Shown: positions 1-8,011 of the stretch, one piece after another
Numbering within the stretch: position 1 is the stretch's first letter
Layout: the number at the start of each line of letters is the position of its first letter
Origin: TMED14 sp003507115
Lineage (GTDB): Bacteria > Bacteroidota > Bacteroidia > Flavobacteriales > Schleiferiaceae
Direction of reading: 5' to 3'
Assembly (NCBI GenBank): GCA_943787925.1
Contig: CALSOH010000003.1
Coordinates: 209,809 to 273,808 of the forward strand
DNA: 64,000 nt
Made by a program: the position numbers and the translations under genes
The notes under the pieces: generated by a model
What the model was told of the DNA's origin: nothing
Databases searched by the model: none
Seen by the model: the letters and a program-made list of their open reading frames with translations, nothing else

Positions 1-1
1 T

Positions 2-238
2 CCAATGGAAAGGTCCTTCTTGCGCCACGGGGTGAGTGCCCGAATTGATCAAGGAACCCTGCGCATCGAACGCTTGCGCGGCCCCCTAGGATGGTTCTTC
101 CGATGGGAAGATTACCACCGCGCGGATTACAACATGTTTTGGTTCAACATTCGGGAAAACCTCTACCAGCGCGTGCAAAATGCGGAACTATCCACCGAAT
201 GGACCTCCGAGCCCTACATCGGGTCCGAATTGGATTAA
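2..238 (+). CDS. C-terminal part of an unrecognised protein (cut by window edge)
   Basis: The reading frame is open from the first bases of the window, so the gene probably begins upstream; the first ATG inside the window is at 5. The visible 77-78 residues are rich in Trp, Tyr and Arg and end in GSELD, with no signal peptide, membrane segment or motif that I recognise. The stop codon overlaps by a few bases the stop of the convergent gene on the other strand. I assign no function; only the existence of a coding 3' end is moderately supported. Confidence 0.5.
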   Translation, partial: PMERSFLRHGVSARIDQGTLRIERLRGPLGWFFRWEDYHRADYNMFWFNIRENLYQRVQNAELSTEWTSEPYIGSELD

Positions 239-642
239 TTCCAGAGAAACTTCAGCTGGCTGTGAAAGGCGGCGTCCACATCCTGACGTTTGCTCTCCAC
301 CAACTCAAAAAAAGTGAACGCAAACAGCCAAGATGTCCAAGCATCCTGGTTGTCGTCAAAAGCTTGGTGCGCCGAATTGCGCTCCCAAAACAAATGAAGG
401 GTACGCAAACAATGGTAGCCATCTTCCCAGTGGGGCATGACCCAGCCGGGCATATCGGACAATTGTCGAACTGTAATGAGGGCGCGTTTTTCGTGGTACT
501 GAAGAGGCAAGGTGCTCATTTCGAGTAACTCGACCACCAACCGCTTGAGGAATGGCAAAGCCGCTTGGACGAGGCGTTCCTCTCCAAAGAAGGAGGGATC
601 TCTCCAGCGAATGGCTTCCGAATCAAGCAGTTTTTCCATCAT
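235..642 (-). CDS. hypothetical protein (135 aa)
   Basis: A 135-residue soluble protein beginning MMEKLLDSE; the second Met, at 639, is equally possible as start. It is predicted mostly helical with many aromatic residues and has no signal peptide or membrane segment. I do not recognise the family. A -7-like element (AATCTTTG on the minus strand, 656-663) lies about 13 nt before the start, which supports a real transcription unit. It converges on and slightly overlaps the partial gene at the window edge, and is divergent from tRNA-Val. Confidence 0.6.
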   Translation of the reverse strand: MMEKLLDSEAIRWRDPSFFGEERLVQAALPFLKRLVVELLEMSTLPLQYHEKRALITVRQLSDMPGWVMPHWEDGYHCLRTLHLFWERNSAHQAFDDNQDAWTSWLFAFTFFELVESKRQDVDAAFHSQLKFLWN

Positions 643-708
643 AGATAAATCTCTAACAAAGATTCACAAGATTGGTTTTGGGTTATTCTGCATTTCTGAG
701 TTTGCTCG

Positions 709-716
709 TACATTTG
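709..716 (+). promoter_or_regulatory. -7 element of the tRNA-Val promoter
   Basis: TACATTTG matches the Bacteroidota sigma-A -7 consensus TAnnTTTG exactly and ends 8 nt before the mature 5' end of tRNA-Val. The same arrangement precedes both tRNA-Arg genes in this window. Confidence 0.6.
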
Positions 717-724
717 CCGTCCCC

Positions 725-799
725 GGGCAATTAGCTCAGTTGGTTTAGAGCATCGCCTTGACAGGGCGGGGGTCACAGGTTCGAATCCTGTATTGCCCA
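725..799 (+). tRNA. tRNA-Val (anticodon GAC)
   Basis: Complete cloverleaf: acceptor GGGCAAT pairs with ATTGCCC, the D arm contains AGCTCAGTTGGTTTAGAGC, the anticodon loop TTGACAG sits on a TCGCC/GGCGG stem, and the T arm is ACAGG-TTCGAAT-CCTGT. Loop positions 34-36 read GAC, giving Val (GUC/GUU). The discriminator base is A and no CCA is encoded. A strong terminator follows within 10 nt, so the gene is probably a single-gene transcript. Its last 17 nt are repeated 161 bp downstream. Confidence 0.95.
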
Positions 800-806
800 C
801 AACGCA

Positions 807-835
807 CCCGGCGCTGAAAAGCGCCGGGTTTTTTT
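807..835 (+). terminator. Rho-independent terminator of tRNA-Val
   Basis: An 8-bp GC stem (CCCGGCGC / GCGCCGGG) around a TGAAAA loop, followed by seven T. It ends the tRNA-Val transcript. Confidence 0.9.
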
Positions 836-944
836 ATGGCGCTTTGTGAAGCTGGGTTCTAAGAAAGCGGCATGAAAAACCGGCATCGCCCCGCGATGGC
901 GGGTGCGTTGTGTTGTTCACCCTGAAAAGCGGAAGGGCGCAGCC

Positions 945-997
945 AATCCTGTATTGCCCACCAACGAACCCGGCGCTAAAAAGCGCTGGGTTTTTTT
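945..997 (+). repeat. duplicated tRNA-Val 3' end plus terminator
   Basis: AATCCTGTATTGCCCAC at 945-961 is identical to the last 16 bases of tRNA-Val plus one flanking base (784-800). It is followed by a second copy of the tRNA terminator (stem 969-976 / 983-990, then seven T), so about 50 bp are duplicated with few changes. Upstream, 883-903 shares GCATCGCC-N7-GGCGGG with the anticodon arm, which may mean the unit is a decayed second tRNA-Val. An attR-like scar of an element that integrated at the tRNA is the alternative; no integrase remains. Confidence 0.75.
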
Positions 998-1007
998 GTG
1001 CCCTTCC

Positions 1008-1015
1008 TATCTTTA
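1008..1015 (+). promoter_or_regulatory. -7 element 4 nt before an ATG
   Basis: TATCTTTA matches TAnnTTTG in all but the last base. Only AAGG or similar (4 nt) separates it from the ATG at 1020, so the transcript would be leaderless or nearly so. Confidence 0.5.
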
Positions 1016-1019
1016 AGGG

Positions 1020-1286
1020 ATGACCTTGGACCTCTTTTTTCAGATCCTTCCATGGGCCCTACCGGTGTTGGCGTTGGTTTGGATGGCTAGCTTGAATCCC
1101 ACAAGCCGTTTTGCCCAGAAATATGGCATCAATCTGCGGCCCGTCTACTGTCCAAATTGTGGGAAGAAGCAATCACGCGTTCGGGCACCCAAGGACAATG
1201 AAGAGGCTATGTTCGGGGGATGGACCTGCTCGGCATGTGGAACCCGCATGAATAAATACGGGCAGAAAAAAGACGGCAAGGGGTAA
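1020..1286 (+). CDS. small membrane protein with C-terminal zinc ribbon
   Basis: 88 residues. Residues 3-24 form one hydrophobic segment (FFQILPWALPVLALVWMA), followed by a short soluble domain with two CxxC knuckles (CPNCGKK and CSACGTR) that should bind one zinc ion. This resembles membrane-anchored rubredoxin-like or zinc-ribbon proteins, but I cannot name a family. The start is set by a -7 promoter element ending 4 nt upstream. It lies between the tRNA-Val remnant and a sulfotransferase-like gene, with no clear functional link. Confidence 0.7.
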   Translation: MTLDLFFQILPWALPVLALVWMASLNPTSRFAQKYGINLRPVYCPNCGKKQSRVRAPKDNEEAMFGGWTCSACGTRMNKYGQKKDGKG

Positions 1287-1320
1287 AACGCGGCCGGGAT
1301 TCCCTTCGTAACATTGTGCC

Positions 1321-2042
1321 ATGCCCCACATTCTTCACGCCATTTCTGGTCCGCGTAACATTAGCACGGCGTTGCTGTATGCGTTTGCGCAGCGACCAGG
1401 CTGCCAGGTGGTGGATGAGCCCTTTTATGGACCCTTTTTGGAGCGCACCGGATTGGGCCATCCGGGCCGAAGGGAGATCCTAGCAGCGGTTCCCCGGACA
1501 GCGGGAGATGCGGCCGAGGCGATGCGCAGGCTTTTTGAGAAGCACCCCGGGGAGATTTACCTGAAAAATATGGCCCACCACATGGTGGACATGCCCTGGG
1601 ACTGGGCGTCGGAGGCGGCGCATATTTTTTGGATTCGGCACCCGAGGAAGGTAATTCGGTCCTTCGCCAAAGTGTGGCCACAGGTGACCTTGGAAGACAT
1701 TGGCATCCATGAACAAGTGGCGCAATGGGCCAAAATCCAGGCTTTTTCAGGCCCGAAAATCTTGGTGGACAGCGATGAAATGCTCGCGAATCCAGCAGAG
1801 ACCTTCCCCAAAATTTGTGCGGCGCTAGGCATACCTTCCATGCGGAAATGCTTCAATGGCCTGCGGGCCCCAAGCCCTACGATGGCCCTTGGTGGCCGCA
1901 TTGGTACAGCCAGGTGCATGCGAGTACGGGATTTGGTCCGGCAAATGCACTTGGAGAACCCTTAACGGGCCGCTATGCCGAGGTGGAAGCCGAAGCGCTG
2001 CCCTACTATGAAACCTTATACTCACACCGTTTAGCTCTTTGA
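1321..2042 (+). pseudogene. sulfotransferase-like protein, interrupted by one frameshift
   Basis: The N-terminal ~172 residues (MPHILHAISGPRNISTALLY...) carry the SGPRNIST segment typical of the P-loop 5'-phosphosulfate-binding site in the sulfotransferase-like family that accompanies class IV aminotransferases. The C-terminal part (FHAEMLQWPAGPKPYDGPWW and HWYSQVHASTGFG) is in another frame. One additional base at the CCTTCC run near 1835-1838 would restore a single ~240-residue protein ending at 2042. The intact homology on both sides points to a sequencing indel or a very recent mutation. The aminotransferase gene starts 2 nt after the stop, so the two form an operon. A TAACATTG -7-like element precedes the ATG. 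Confidence 0.75.
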
Positions 2043-2043
2043 T

Positions 2044-2943
2044 ATGCTACAATCCTACGATCCCCGAAATGCCGAAATCCAAGTTTGGGTAGGCGATGGC
2101 CTGGTGCCGCGCGACCAGGCCAAAGTGTCCGTTTTTGACAGCGCCGTTCAGGGCGGCGATGCCGTTTGGGAAGGGATGCGCGTCTACCAGGAGGGCGTCC
2201 TTTGCTTGGACCGCCATTTGGATCGCTTGATGGATTCGGCCCAAGCGATGGCCTTTGCCCACATTCCCAGCCGCGAATTCATCACGGATGCGATTAAGGC
2301 GACCTTGAAGGCGAATGGGATGACGCATGATACGCACATTCGGCTCACGCTGACGCGCGGTGAAAAAATCACCTCGGGCATGGATCCTCGCCTAAACCAA
2401 AAAGGCTGCACTCTCATTGTGCTGGCCGAATGGAAGCCGCCCGTCTACGACAACGCCAAAGGGGTTCGCATCGTGACCTCGGCCATTCGCCGCAACAGCC
2501 CCATGCACGTGGATTCTAAAATTCACCACAACAATCTGATCAACAATATCTTGGCTAAGATTCAGGCCAATCATGCTGGCGTGGACGATGCCTTGATGCT
2601 CGACAATTTGGGCTTTATCGCGGAGATGAATGGGACCAATATTTTCATGGTGAAAGACGGCGTTTTGCTCACCCCGCACGCCGATGCCTGCCTGCATGGA
2701 ATTACCCGGGCGCTCGTGATCGAACTAGCCGCCGAGCTCGGCATTCGATGTGTGGAGCGCAACCTGAGCCTGACCGAACTCTACGCCGCCGACGAAGCCT
2801 TTGGAACTGGTTCTATGGGCGAATTGACTCCCGTCGTGGAAGTGGATGGACGCGTGCTCCAAAACCGCCGCGGTTCCAACGTCACGCAGCAGTTGACCGA
2901 GGCCTTCCACCGCTTGGCGGGCCGCTACAGCACCGCCTTGTAG
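2044..2943 (+). CDS. class IV PLP-dependent aminotransferase (branched-chain type)
   Basis: 299 residues of fold-type IV PLP enzyme, the family of branched-chain amino acid aminotransferase (IlvE) and D-amino-acid transaminase. Lys159 in SKIHHNNLINN is the expected Schiff-base lysine, EMNGTNIF (193-200) the glutamate/phosphate region, and GTGSMGELTPV the C-terminal PLP-phosphate contact. The substrate is not settled by sequence: branched-chain 2-oxo acids are most likely, but the family also includes 4-amino-4-deoxychorismate lyase. It is translationally adjacent (2 nt) to the sulfotransferase-like gene, a pairing I believe occurs in other Bacteroidota. It converges on DUF1801 with a 2-nt gap and no visible terminator. 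Confidence 0.88.
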   Translation: MLQSYDPRNAEIQVWVGDGLVPRDQAKVSVFDSAVQGGDAVWEGMRVYQEGVLCLDRHLDRLMDSAQAMAFAHIPSREFITDAIKATLKANGMTHDTHIRLTLTRGEKITSGMDPRLNQKGCTLIVLAEWKPPVYDNAKGVRIVTSAIRRNSPMHVDSKIHHNNLINNILAKIQANHAGVDDALMLDNLGFIAEMNGTNIFMVKDGVLLTPHADACLHGITRALVIELAAELGIRCVERNLSLTELYAADEAFGTGSMGELTPVVEVDGRVLQNRRGSNVTQQLTEAFHRLAGRYSTAL

Positions 2944-2945
2944 CA

Positions 2946-3377
2946 CTACTTTATTCGGATATCTAGCGCCTTCACATGGGCCATGGTGGCGACCATCAAT
3001 TCTTCTAACACGGCCAAATCCACATCAGCGAGTTTGTTGATGTACAAGCACCCTGCTCCGGTTTTGTGCTTGCCCAATCGGTCTAAGTACGCCCCGAACT
3101 GCTCCAGCCCCCCCAAACAGAGGTAGAGGGAAAGGGAGGTTTTTCGAGGGGAAAAGCCCAGCAAGAACCAATCCCCTTCGCGGCCGGTGGCATAGCGGTA
3201 GCGCATGTCGCCGTAGCCGACGATGCTGGCCCCCCACATGCGTCCTGGATGGCCCGAAATTCGCTGCATCATGGCATGCACCTGCAGGGCATCTTCGCGG
3301 CGACCGGCGTGCGCCATGGCCCCCAAAAATTCTGTGACGGGCAGGGTAGTAGGTTGCGTTTTATTCTCTTGCGCCAT
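2946..3377 (-). CDS. DUF1801 domain protein
   Basis: 143 residues. The body from about residue 30 (RISGHPGRMWGASIVGYGDMRY) through GLEQFGAYLDRLGKHKTGAG to the end matches the DUF1801 (YdhG-like) fold, a small single-domain family of unknown function. It has no signal peptide. It is the last gene of the sulfate-activation operon, starting 4 nt after the cysN stop, so it is probably co-transcribed by position rather than functionally needed for sulfate metabolism. Confidence 0.8.
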   Translation of the reverse strand: MAQENKTQPTTLPVTEFLGAMAHAGRREDALQVHAMMQRISGHPGRMWGASIVGYGDMRYRYATGREGDWFLLGFSPRKTSLSLYLCLGGLEQFGAYLDRLGKHKTGAGCLYINKLADVDLAVLEELMVATMAHVKALDIRIK

Positions 3378-3381
3378 GGCG

Positions 3382-4623
3382 TTAGTTCAGCATTCCGGCC
3401 GCAACCGTGGCACCGGACGTTTCGTCGACGAGAATAAATGAACCGGTAATGCGATTTTGGCGGTAGGCGTCCATGACCAAGGGCTTGGTTGTTTTCAGCT
3501 GTACTTGCGAAATGCTGTTGGTGCTGAGCGGACCTTCAGGCGCCTGGAATTCCAAGGCGAGGATGTCCAATACCCCATCTACCTGACTGATCATCGCCCG
3601 CGCATCGGCACTCCCATGGCGGATGATGTACTTGGCTCCGGGGCGTTGCGCCTGGTTGTCCAGCCAGCACAAGGTGGCTTGGGGGCTTGATTCAAGGCGC
3701 GGCGCGGCCCCCGCCACGAGGGTGTCTCCCCGGGAAATGTCGACGTCTTCGGTCAAGGTAATGGCTACCGATTGGCCGGTGTGGGCTACCGTCAAGGAGG
3801 TGTCCCCGAGGAGGATTTGGTCCACATGGCTTTGTAGTCCAGAAGGCTGAACGCTAACCACATCCCCTACGCGGATCTGACCCGAAGCCACGCGCCCGGC
3901 GTATCCTCGAAAATCATGGTGGGCATCGGAGTGGGGCCGAATCACCGTCTGAACCGGGAAGCGGAAATCGCTCGTGGCTTCTGGGCGTGCCACTTCCACT
4001 GTCTCCAGATGGCGAAGCAAGGTCGGCCCCGCATACCAAGGCATGTGGGGGCTTGGGTCGACGACATTGTCGCCCAAGAGGGCCGAAATGGGGATAAATG
4101 CGACGTGCTGAAGGCCTGCAGCCGCTTGGACCGAGGCATAGGTTTCGACAATGGCTTGGTAGGCTTCCTCGGAAAAGTCCACCAAATCCATTTTGTTGAT
4201 GCAAACCATGATATTGGGAATCCCCAATAGACCGGCCAAAAAGCTGTGTCGGCGGGTCTGCTCCACCACGCCATGGCGGGCGTCCACCAAAATCAGCGCC
4301 GCATCCGCCGTGGAGGCCCCCGTCACCATGTTGCGGGTGTACTGGATGTGGCCCGGGGTATCCGCGATGATAAACTTGCGGGCTGGCGTGGCAAAATACC
4401 GGTAGGCCACGTCAATGGTGATGCCCTGCTCGCGCTCGTCTTTCAAGCCGTCGGTCAAGAGGCTAAAATCGATGCGCTCCAAGCCCTTGCGCTGAGAGCT
4501 TTTTTCGACCGCTTCCATTTGGTCGATGAAGACGCTTTTGGAGTCAAAAAGCAAGCGGCCAATGAGGGTGGATTTTCCGTCATCGACGGAGCCAGCCGTG
4601 GTAAATCGTAGTAGGTTCATCAT
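3382..4623 (-). CDS. cysN: sulfate adenylyltransferase subunit 1 (GTPase subunit)
   Basis: 413 residues of translation-factor-like GTPase. G1 is GSVDDGKST (11-19), G3 is DTPG (88-91), G4 is NKMD (143-146); beta-barrel domains 2 and 3 follow. CysN hydrolyses GTP to drive CysD-catalysed formation of adenylylsulfate (APS) from sulfate and ATP in the cytoplasm. The length suits a CysN that is not fused to CysC, and cysC is separate here. An alternative start is Met2 at 4620. It lies 11 nt downstream of cysD in the order permease-cysC-cysD-cysN. No PAPS reductase gene is present in the window. Confidence 0.95.
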   Translation of the reverse strand: MMNLLRFTTAGSVDDGKSTLIGRLLFDSKSVFIDQMEAVEKSSQRKGLERIDFSLLTDGLKDEREQGITIDVAYRYFATPARKFIIADTPGHIQYTRNMVTGASTADAALILVDARHGVVEQTRRHSFLAGLLGIPNIMVCINKMDLVDFSEEAYQAIVETYASVQAAAGLQHVAFIPISALLGDNVVDPSPHMPWYAGPTLLRHLETVEVARPEATSDFRFPVQTVIRPHSDAHHDFRGYAGRVASGQIRVGDVVSVQPSGLQSHVDQILLGDTSLTVAHTGQSVAITLTEDVDISRGDTLVAGAAPRLESSPQATLCWLDNQAQRPGAKYIIRHGSADARAMISQVDGVLDILALEFQAPEGPLSTNSISQVQLKTTKPLVMDAYRQNRITGSFILVDETSGATVAAGMLN

Positions 4624-4634
4624 CGTATCAGGGC

Positions 4635-5531
4635 TTAGAAATAGCCTTCTTTTTTGCGTTCTTCCATGGCGTTCTCGCTGCGCTTATCGTCCTCGCGGTT
4701 GCCGCGTTCTGTTTGGCGGGAGGTTTCGATTTCGCGGATCACATCGTCCAATTCGGAGGCGTGGGATTCAAGTCCCCCGGTAATTGTGATGTCACCCAGG
4801 GTGCGGAAGCGCACCATTTTTTCTTGGGGCACTTCGGTGGGGCGCAGGGTGATAAAATCGCTGACAGGAATCCAGGAATTGCTGCGCCAAATGACCTGCC
4901 GAGGGCGGGCAAAGTAGAGCTCGGGAAGCTCGATGTTTTCGCGTCGGATATAGTGCCAAACATCCATCTCCGTCCAGTTGGAAATAGGGAAAACGCGGAA
5001 GTGCTCGCCTGGGCGCTTTTTGCCGTTGAAGAGGTTCCAGAGTTCGGGGCGTTGGTTCTTGGGGTCCCATTGGCCAAAATCGTCGCGGTGGCTGAAGAAG
5101 CGCTCTTTGGCACGGGCCTTTTCCTCGTCGCGGCGTGCACCCCCCATCAAGCAGTCAAATTGGTGGGCTTCAATGGTTTCCAAAAGCGTAGTCGTTTGCA
5201 AACGGTTGCGATTCGCTGCCATGCCTGTCTCCTCTTGGACGCTACCGCGGTCGATCGAGTTTTGGACCAGCCCAACAATCAGGCGGGTGTGCATTTTCTC
5301 GACAAAGGCGTCGCGGAAAGCGATGGCCTCCGGAAAATTATGTCCGGTGTCGACGTGTACCAGGGGAAAAGGGAGGTTGGCGGGAGCAAAGGCTTTTCGG
5401 GCCAAATGGCTCACCACAATAGAGTCTTTGCCCCCCGAAAAGAGGATGCCCGGATTTTCGAATTGCGCATAGACCTCGCGAATGATGTACATCGCTTCGG
5501 CCTCCAATTCATCGAGATGGTCGTAAATCAT
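4635..5531 (-). CDS. cysD: sulfate adenylyltransferase subunit 2
   Basis: 298 residues, with the PP-loop SGGKDS at 32-37 that binds ATP in the ATP-sulfurylase small subunit. GGARRDEE and the Arg/Lys-rich FFSHRDDFGQWDPKNQRPEL segment are typical of CysD. It forms APS together with CysN. The start at 5531 is chosen because its ATG overlaps the cysC stop (ATGA, 5528-5531), which indicates translational coupling; a longer frame starting at 5564 would run into cysC. The C-terminus is charged (MEERKKEGYF), as is usual for CysD. Confidence 0.95.
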   Translation of the reverse strand: MIYDHLDELEAEAMYIIREVYAQFENPGILFSGGKDSIVVSHLARKAFAPANLPFPLVHVDTGHNFPEAIAFRDAFVEKMHTRLIVGLVQNSIDRGSVQEETGMAANRNRLQTTTLLETIEAHQFDCLMGGARRDEEKARAKERFFSHRDDFGQWDPKNQRPELWNLFNGKKRPGEHFRVFPISNWTEMDVWHYIRRENIELPELYFARPRQVIWRSNSWIPVSDFITLRPTEVPQEKMVRFRTLGDITITGGLESHASELDDVIREIETSRQTERGNREDDKRSENAMEERKKEGYF

Positions 5532-6115
5532 GAGTGTAAAAATGCAAGGATGGTTTGACGGCATTCCGTCAAAGAGTTCAGATCCGTCCGCACGTGGACG
5601 TCGGGCTGTGCAGGGGCTTCAAAAGGGGAGGAGATGCCCGTGAAATCTGGGATTAAGCCTTGACGCGCCTTGGCGTATAAGCCCTTGACGTCACGGGATT
5701 CGCAGACCTCCAGGGGGCAGTCTACGTAGATTTCGACAAATCGCTCCGTGCCGACGATGCTGCGTGCTTTTTCGCGGTCCGCGGCGAAAGGGCTCACGAA
5801 GGCGGTCAAAACGATGAGGCCGGCGTCAGCCATGAGTTTAGCTACCTCGGCTACCCGGCGAATGTTTTCCGTACGGTCCGCCTCGCTGAAGCCGAGGTCT
5901 CCATTGAGGCCATGTCGTAGGTTGTCTCCGTCGAGCAAGAAGGTGTGGCGGCCTTGGGCATGAAGCTGTACTTCGAGATCGTTGGCGAGGGTGCTTTTGC
6001 CGCTGCCGCTCAGCCCCGTGAACCAAAGGACTTGCCCTCGTTGGCCCAGGGCTTTTTCGCGGTTAGAAGGCCCAATTTGGTATGATTGTCGTACGACGTG
6101 TTCGGAGGATTTCAT
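5528..6115 (-). CDS. cysC: adenylylsulfate kinase
   Basis: 195 residues. The Walker A motif GLSGSGKST is at 34-42, followed by LLDGDNLRHGLNGDLGFS and the APS-binding RTENIRRV segment. CysC phosphorylates APS to 3'-phosphoadenylylsulfate (PAPS), the sulfuryl donor of sulfotransferases. It overlaps cysD by 4 nt and lies 3 nt after the permease gene. PAPS made here could feed the sulfotransferase-type proteins at 1.3, 55.8 and 57.2 kb; that link is inference. Confidence 0.95.
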   Translation of the reverse strand: MKSSEHVVRQSYQIGPSNREKALGQRGQVLWFTGLSGSGKSTLANDLEVQLHAQGRHTFLLDGDNLRHGLNGDLGFSEADRTENIRRVAEVAKLMADAGLIVLTAFVSPFAADREKARSIVGTERFVEIYVDCPLEVCESRDVKGLYAKARQGLIPDFTGISSPFEAPAQPDVHVRTDLNSLTECRQTILAFLHS

Positions 6116-6118
6116 GGC

Positions 6119-7864
6119 TTACAGGAAAAATAAATACGTGAGAATAACCACGGAATAAATCAACGTAATCCAGGCCCCAAAACGCAGGTAATCCCGCGAT
6201 TGGTAGGCCCCTGGACCCATGACCATGAGGTTGGTTTGGTAGCCGAAGGGTGTTAAAAACGCGTTGGAGGCCCCAAAGGCCAGAGCGAGGAAGCCGTGCA
6301 GGGCACTGAGTTCGGGCTGGCTAGTGATGCATACAGCGACCACGGGGAACATGAGGGCAACAGCCGCCACATTGGTCATCAAGTTGGTCAGGACCGTGGT
6401 GACTCCGAAGATGAGGAACACCCAAGTAAAGGCAGAAAGAGACGTGGCGGCGGGGAGGAGGACAAAAAGGTCATCCATCAGTCCCGAGGCCATCAAGGCT
6501 TTGGAAAATCCAAGGGCACACATCAAAATGACCATGAGTTCCCAATCCAGGGATTTTTTGAAGTCCCCCCATCCGAGCCATCCCACCGCGGCTAAAGTCC
6601 CTGCAAATCCTAGGAGCATGGTCAAAAAATCTACCTGTCCTAGGGCGTAGCTCGCGGCAAAACCCAAAATGCCGAGGGCGAGAATTCCTCGTTTGGCAGG
6701 GGTCAAGGGTTGAAGAGGGGCTTGGGTTGTCAAGCTATATACATGCTTGGAATCGGCCATCAGTTCGTCGTGGCGCGCACCTGCAATGAGTAGAAGTAAG
6801 TCCCCCGCTTGTAGGATAATGTCCCCAATTCGACCCTGCATACGCTCACCGCGGCGATGTACCGCAACGATGGCGGCATCATAGCGCTGGCGGAACTGGG
6901 AGCCGCGCACTTGGGCCCCGACCAAATCGCTACCGGGTGGGATCATCACTTCAACCAAGGCGGAATTCGCCGCACCTTGGGTCAGTTCCTCTTGTGGAAG
7001 GGCTAGCCCCGAATTGGAGCGGGTCAGGTCGCGCACGGCATCCAGGGCACCCGCAAAAAACAGCCGGTCACCCCCCTCCAGGATTTCTGTGGGGCTGACC
7101 GGGGCGATGAGGCGTTGGCCGCGAACGATTTCGACTAAAAAGAGGCCATGGACTTGCCGGAGGCCGGCTTCTTGGACGGATTTGCCCGTGAAGGGGCTCT
7201 GCGTTAAGACGCGAGTCTCCACGGTGTATTCGCGGGACTTTTCTGCACTTTCTACAGCGTGTTTTGGGAGAAAACGCCCCGCCAAGCCTGCCATGGCGAG
7301 TACCCCGACCATCACAACACCAAGGCCGGGAAGGAGGTAATCCGTTGTATGTAAAATTTTCAAGCCGTTCTCCTCCAGCAGGCCGTTGAGAACCAAGTTG
7401 GTGGAGGTACCAATGACGGTGAGCATTCCGCCGAGGGTGGCGGCAAAGGCCAAGGGCATGAGGTAGGTCGATGGGGACTGCCGATTGCGAATCGCCCATT
7501 GACGAACAGGTCCCATGAGTAGGGCCACCACGGCCGTGTTATTGAGCACCGCGGACAAGAGTGCGGTAGGGGTCAAAATGCGAAGCAAAAAGCCACGAGG
7601 GGTGGCGTGCTGCGTCCAACGTTGCAGGGCTTGGGCCAACCCGAGCCGAGATTGCACGGCCCCCGCCAAAATCATCAAAAGAAAGAGGATCAGGAGGGAC
7701 GGCGTAGTGAGGGTCCCGAGGAGTTCAGATGCGGAGGTATAGCCAAATAGGACGAGAAACAAACCACCCGCCCCAAAGGCGTGTACGGGCTTGATGCGCT
7801 TGGAAAAAAGCGCCAAAACTACCGTGCCATAAACGCAGAGTAAAAGGATGTGGGCCGTTTGCAT
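6119..7864 (-). CDS. SLC13-family permease with TrkA-C domains, probable sulfate transporter
   Basis: About 581 residues. Five to six N-terminal membrane helices, a cytosolic middle with two TrkA_C/RCK_C-like domains (roughly 215-290 and 300-380), then five to six more helices. This is the layout of the DASS/SLC13 permeases that bacteria use for sulfate or dicarboxylates. As first gene of a cysC-cysD-cysN operon, sulfate is the likely substrate. A TTG in frame at 7873 is possible, but the -7 element TATCTTTG (7871-7878) overlaps that region, so the ATG at 7864 is preferred. Confidence 0.88.
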   Translation of the reverse strand: MQTAHILLLCVYGTVVLALFSKRIKPVHAFGAGGLFLVLFGYTSASELLGTLTTPSLLILFLLMILAGAVQSRLGLAQALQRWTQHATPRGFLLRILTPTALLSAVLNNTAVVALLMGPVRQWAIRNRQSPSTYLMPLAFAATLGGMLTVIGTSTNLVLNGLLEENGLKILHTTDYLLPGLGVVMVGVLAMAGLAGRFLPKHAVESAEKSREYTVETRVLTQSPFTGKSVQEAGLRQVHGLFLVEIVRGQRLIAPVSPTEILEGGDRLFFAGALDAVRDLTRSNSGLALPQEELTQGAANSALVEVMIPPGSDLVGAQVRGSQFRQRYDAAIVAVHRRGERMQGRIGDIILQAGDLLLLIAGARHDELMADSKHVYSLTTQAPLQPLTPAKRGILALGILGFAASYALGQVDFLTMLLGFAGTLAAVGWLGWGDFKKSLDWELMVILMCALGFSKALMASGLMDDLFVLLPAATSLSAFTWVFLIFGVTTVLTNLMTNVAAVALMFPVVAVCITSQPELSALHGFLALAFGASNAFLTPFGYQTNLMVMGPGAYQSRDYLRFGAWITLIYSVVILTYLFFL

Positions 7865-7870
7865 GGTTGG

Positions 7871-7878
7871 CAAAGATA
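7871..7878 (-). promoter_or_regulatory. promoter of the sulfate-activation operon
   Basis: Read on the minus strand the sequence is TATCTTTG, an exact TAnnTTTG -7 element, 6 nt before the chosen ATG at 7864. It would drive the permease-cysC-cysD-cysN-DUF1801 operon with a leader of only a few bases. Confidence 0.65.
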
Positions 7879-8011
7879 TAATATCCTACTAAAATGGTAG
7901 GAATTAAATGGCGAGGCATTTCTACTGGCCTTTCTCCGAGTGTCAGCTGCCCATTATCGAACGGAGTGGGAGGACTTGTTTGGCCCTTATAGCCCCCGTA
8001 CCTTCGGATCT

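Noticed and set aside
883..961. A complete second tRNA-Val downstream of the first
   Set aside because: Acceptor 5' end, D arm and anticodon loop do not fold; only the 3' part is preserved, so it is listed as a remnant.
4713..5558. 281-codon open frame antisense to cysD
   Set aside because: Antisense shadow of a well-conserved gene; no family similarity.
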